From: an uncultured Telmatospirillum sp.
GTDB taxonomy: Bacteria > Pseudomonadota > Alphaproteobacteria > Rhodospirillales > Magnetospirillaceae
DNA length: 55,377 nucleotides
Assembly: GCA_903858635.1 (NCBI GenBank)
Contig: CAIOJO010000121.1
Coordinates: 1-55,377, forward strand
Direction: 5' to 3'
Each line of letters begins with the position of its first letter. The first letter of the stretch is position 1. Made by a program: the position numbers and the translations under genes. Positions 54,152 through 55,377 of the stretch are shown piece by piece. The notes beneath the pieces are model-generated. The model did not search any database. It was not told the DNA's origin and was given only the letters and a program-made list of their open reading frames with translations.

Positions 54152-55291
54152 ATGAGAGGAAGACTGATTGGGGCTTTCTGGCTGGCGGCACTCGTTTTCG
54201 GCGCGGCTGCCCATGCCCAGGAGATCAACATCGGCGTCACCATGGGGACCACCGGTCCGGGCGCCTCGCTGGGGATCAATTACAAGAACGCCTTCCGGCT
54301 GATGCCGACCACCATTGCCGGCGTACCGGTCAAGTACACCATTCTCGAGGATGGTTCGGACCCGACACAGGCGGCCAAGAACGCCCGCCAACTGGTGTCC
54401 GAGGGGCATGTCGACGCCCTGATCGGTGCGGTCTCGGTGCCATCGACCACGCAGGTTGCGCTGATCGCCACGGAAACCAAGACCCCGATGATCGCCGTGT
54501 CGCCGGTGGCGCTGCCGCCCGAGAAGCTCGAATGGATCTTCATCGTGCCGCAGCCGGTCCCATTGATGATGGGGGCCGTGGTCGACGACATGAAAAAAAG
54601 GAAGATCAAGACCGTCGGCTATATCGGCTTTTCCGATTCCTGGGGCGATCTGGTGTTGTCGGCGCTGAAGCAGAATGCCGAGCCCGCCGGCATCAAGATC
54701 GTCGACGAGGAGCGCTACGCCCGCGCCGATACCAGCGTCACCGGCCAGATCATCAAGATCCTCGCCGCCAATCCCGACGCGGTGGTGGTCGGTGGCTCGG
54801 GCACCGGCGGCGCGCTGCCGCAGATCGCCCTGCGCGAAAAGGGCTACAAGGGGCCGATGTACCACAACCATGGTGCCGTCAACCGCGAGTTCATCAAGGT
54901 TGGTGGCGCCGCCGTGGATGGCGCCATCGCGCCGACCGGACCGCTGATCGTCGCCGAGGAACTGCCCGACAGTCATCCGGTCAAGGCCGTGGCGATCGAA
55001 TTTGACCACCGCTACGAAGCGGAATTCGGTGCGGGCAGCCGCAACGCCTTCGCCGGATACAGCTACGACGCTTTCCTCCTGCTCAACGCCGCCATACCGA
55101 CGGCACTGAAGAAAGCCAAGCCTGGCACGCCGGAGTTCCGGCAAGCGCTACGCGACGCTCTGGAGATGGGAAACAGCATTGTCGGGACGCATGGCGTCTA
55201 CACGCAGACGGCCAAGGACCATTACGGCCTCGACCAGCGTGCCGTCGTCTTGAGCGACGTGCAAAAGGGCGAGTGGCATCTGCTGAACTAG
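54152..55291 (+). CDS. Branched-chain-type ABC transporter substrate-binding protein
   Basis: The 379-residue protein has a signal peptide (cleavage near AHAQ) and a LivK-type type-I periplasmic fold with INIGVTMGTTGPGASLG, LVSEGHVDALIG and VGYIGFSDSWGD. Homologues bind branched amino acids, amides, urea or aromatic acids in catabolic loci. The start follows AGGGAGGAAG. It is separated from the operon by 217 bases and followed by a hairpin, so it may be its own unit. No permease or ATPase is within the window. It probably delivers the operon substrate or a relative. Confidence 0.87.
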   Translation: MRGRLIGAFWLAALVFGAAAHAQEINIGVTMGTTGPGASLGINYKNAFRLMPTTIAGVPVKYTILEDGSDPTQAAKNARQLVSEGHVDALIGAVSVPSTTQVALIATETKTPMIAVSPVALPPEKLEWIFIVPQPVPLMMGAVVDDMKKRKIKTVGYIGFSDSWGDLVLSALKQNAEPAGIKIVDEERYARADTSVTGQIIKILAANPDAVVVGGSGTGGALPQIALREKGYKGPMYHNHGAVNREFIKVGGAAVDGAIAPTGPLIVAEELPDSHPVKAVAIEFDHRYEAEFGAGSRNAFAGYSYDAFLLLNAAIPTALKKAKPGTPEFRQALRDALEMGNSIVGTHGVYTQTAKDHYGLDQRAVVLSDVQKGEWHLLN

Positions 55292-55325
55292 CGCACCGAC
55301 ACATTCAGATGTGTCGGTGCGCTAG
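55288..55325 (+). terminator. 17-bp perfect inverted repeat overlapping the stop codon
   Basis: CTAGCGCACCGACACAT (55288-55304), loop TCAG, ATGTGTCGGTGCGCTAG (55309-55325). The TAG stop lies within the left arm. No T-run follows, so it may be a strong pause/terminator or an mRNA stabiliser. A second small hairpin, GGGGCC/GGCCCC, lies at 55349-55363. Confidence 0.6.
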
Positions 55326-55377
55326 GTCTATCGTAGCCCTCGCCGGGCGGGGCCTCCGGCCCCTTGGCCGCGCCCTC

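Overview
The window looks like chromosomal DNA of a GC-rich alphaproteobacterium, most likely a member of the Rhodospirillales (Magnetospirillum/Telmatospirillum-like). This rests on gene content, codon use and a dispersed palindrome typical of the class; it is not a computed placement. I see no tRNA, rRNA, CRISPR array, phage gene or transposase.

Region 1 (1-8.5 kb) holds the end of a cation/proton antiporter with C-terminal UspA domains, a MYG1-family protein, a nucleotide-binding-domain-only Hsp70 homologue, and a tungsto-enzyme module: a divergent CCG/4Fe-4S protein, an aldehyde:ferredoxin-oxidoreductase-family enzyme, a MoaD-like sulfur carrier and a ThiF/MoeB-like activating enzyme.

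Region 2 (8.6-36 kb) is an alcohol-oxidation superlocus. It starts with a FIST protein and a PAS hybrid histidine kinase arranged like the NosP/NahK (ErcS') pair of Pseudomonas, then a NitT/TauT-type ABC importer and a LuxR-type response regulator (AgmR/ErbR-like). The quinoprotein block follows: cytochrome c550 PedF, a MoxJ/XoxJ-like binding protein, a PQQ alcohol dehydrogenase whose active site carries the extra Asp of lanthanide-dependent enzymes, a haem protein, and a four-gene pedA1-pedA2-pedB-pedC ABC system. After an outer-membrane protein on the other strand come tonB and a tightly packed TonB-receptor / NosR-like flavoprotein / ApbE / TonB-receptor operon. The block ends with a DUF779 protein and an ExaC-type aldehyde dehydrogenase on the minus strand. 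A recurring DNA box with core ACCAAAGT, often followed by NGAAT, lies upstream of several of these units and suggests one regulon, possibly under the response regulator.

Region 3 (36-55 kb) begins with a decayed second copy of the Hsp70-like gene, a NUDIX hydrolase and a GntR/FCD regulator. It continues as a long plus-strand catabolic operon: a thiolase N-terminal remnant, an acyl-CoA ligase, hydantoinase/oxoprolinase (or carboxylase) A and B subunits, an acyl-CoA dehydrogenase, a two-subunit B12-dependent acyl-CoA mutase, a three-subunit molybdenum hydroxylase, a CaiB-type CoA transferase, a stand-alone V4R protein, a fused 3-hydroxyacyl-CoA dehydrogenase/enoyl-CoA hydratase, and a branched-chain-type ABC binding protein. 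The substrate is unknown. The gene set suggests an acid or heterocycle is activated to its CoA thioester, rearranged and beta-oxidised.

The two most unusual systems are the TonB/NosR-like/ApbE operon beside a lanthanide-type alcohol dehydrogenase, with no nitrous oxide reductase, and the B12/molybdenum catabolic operon.
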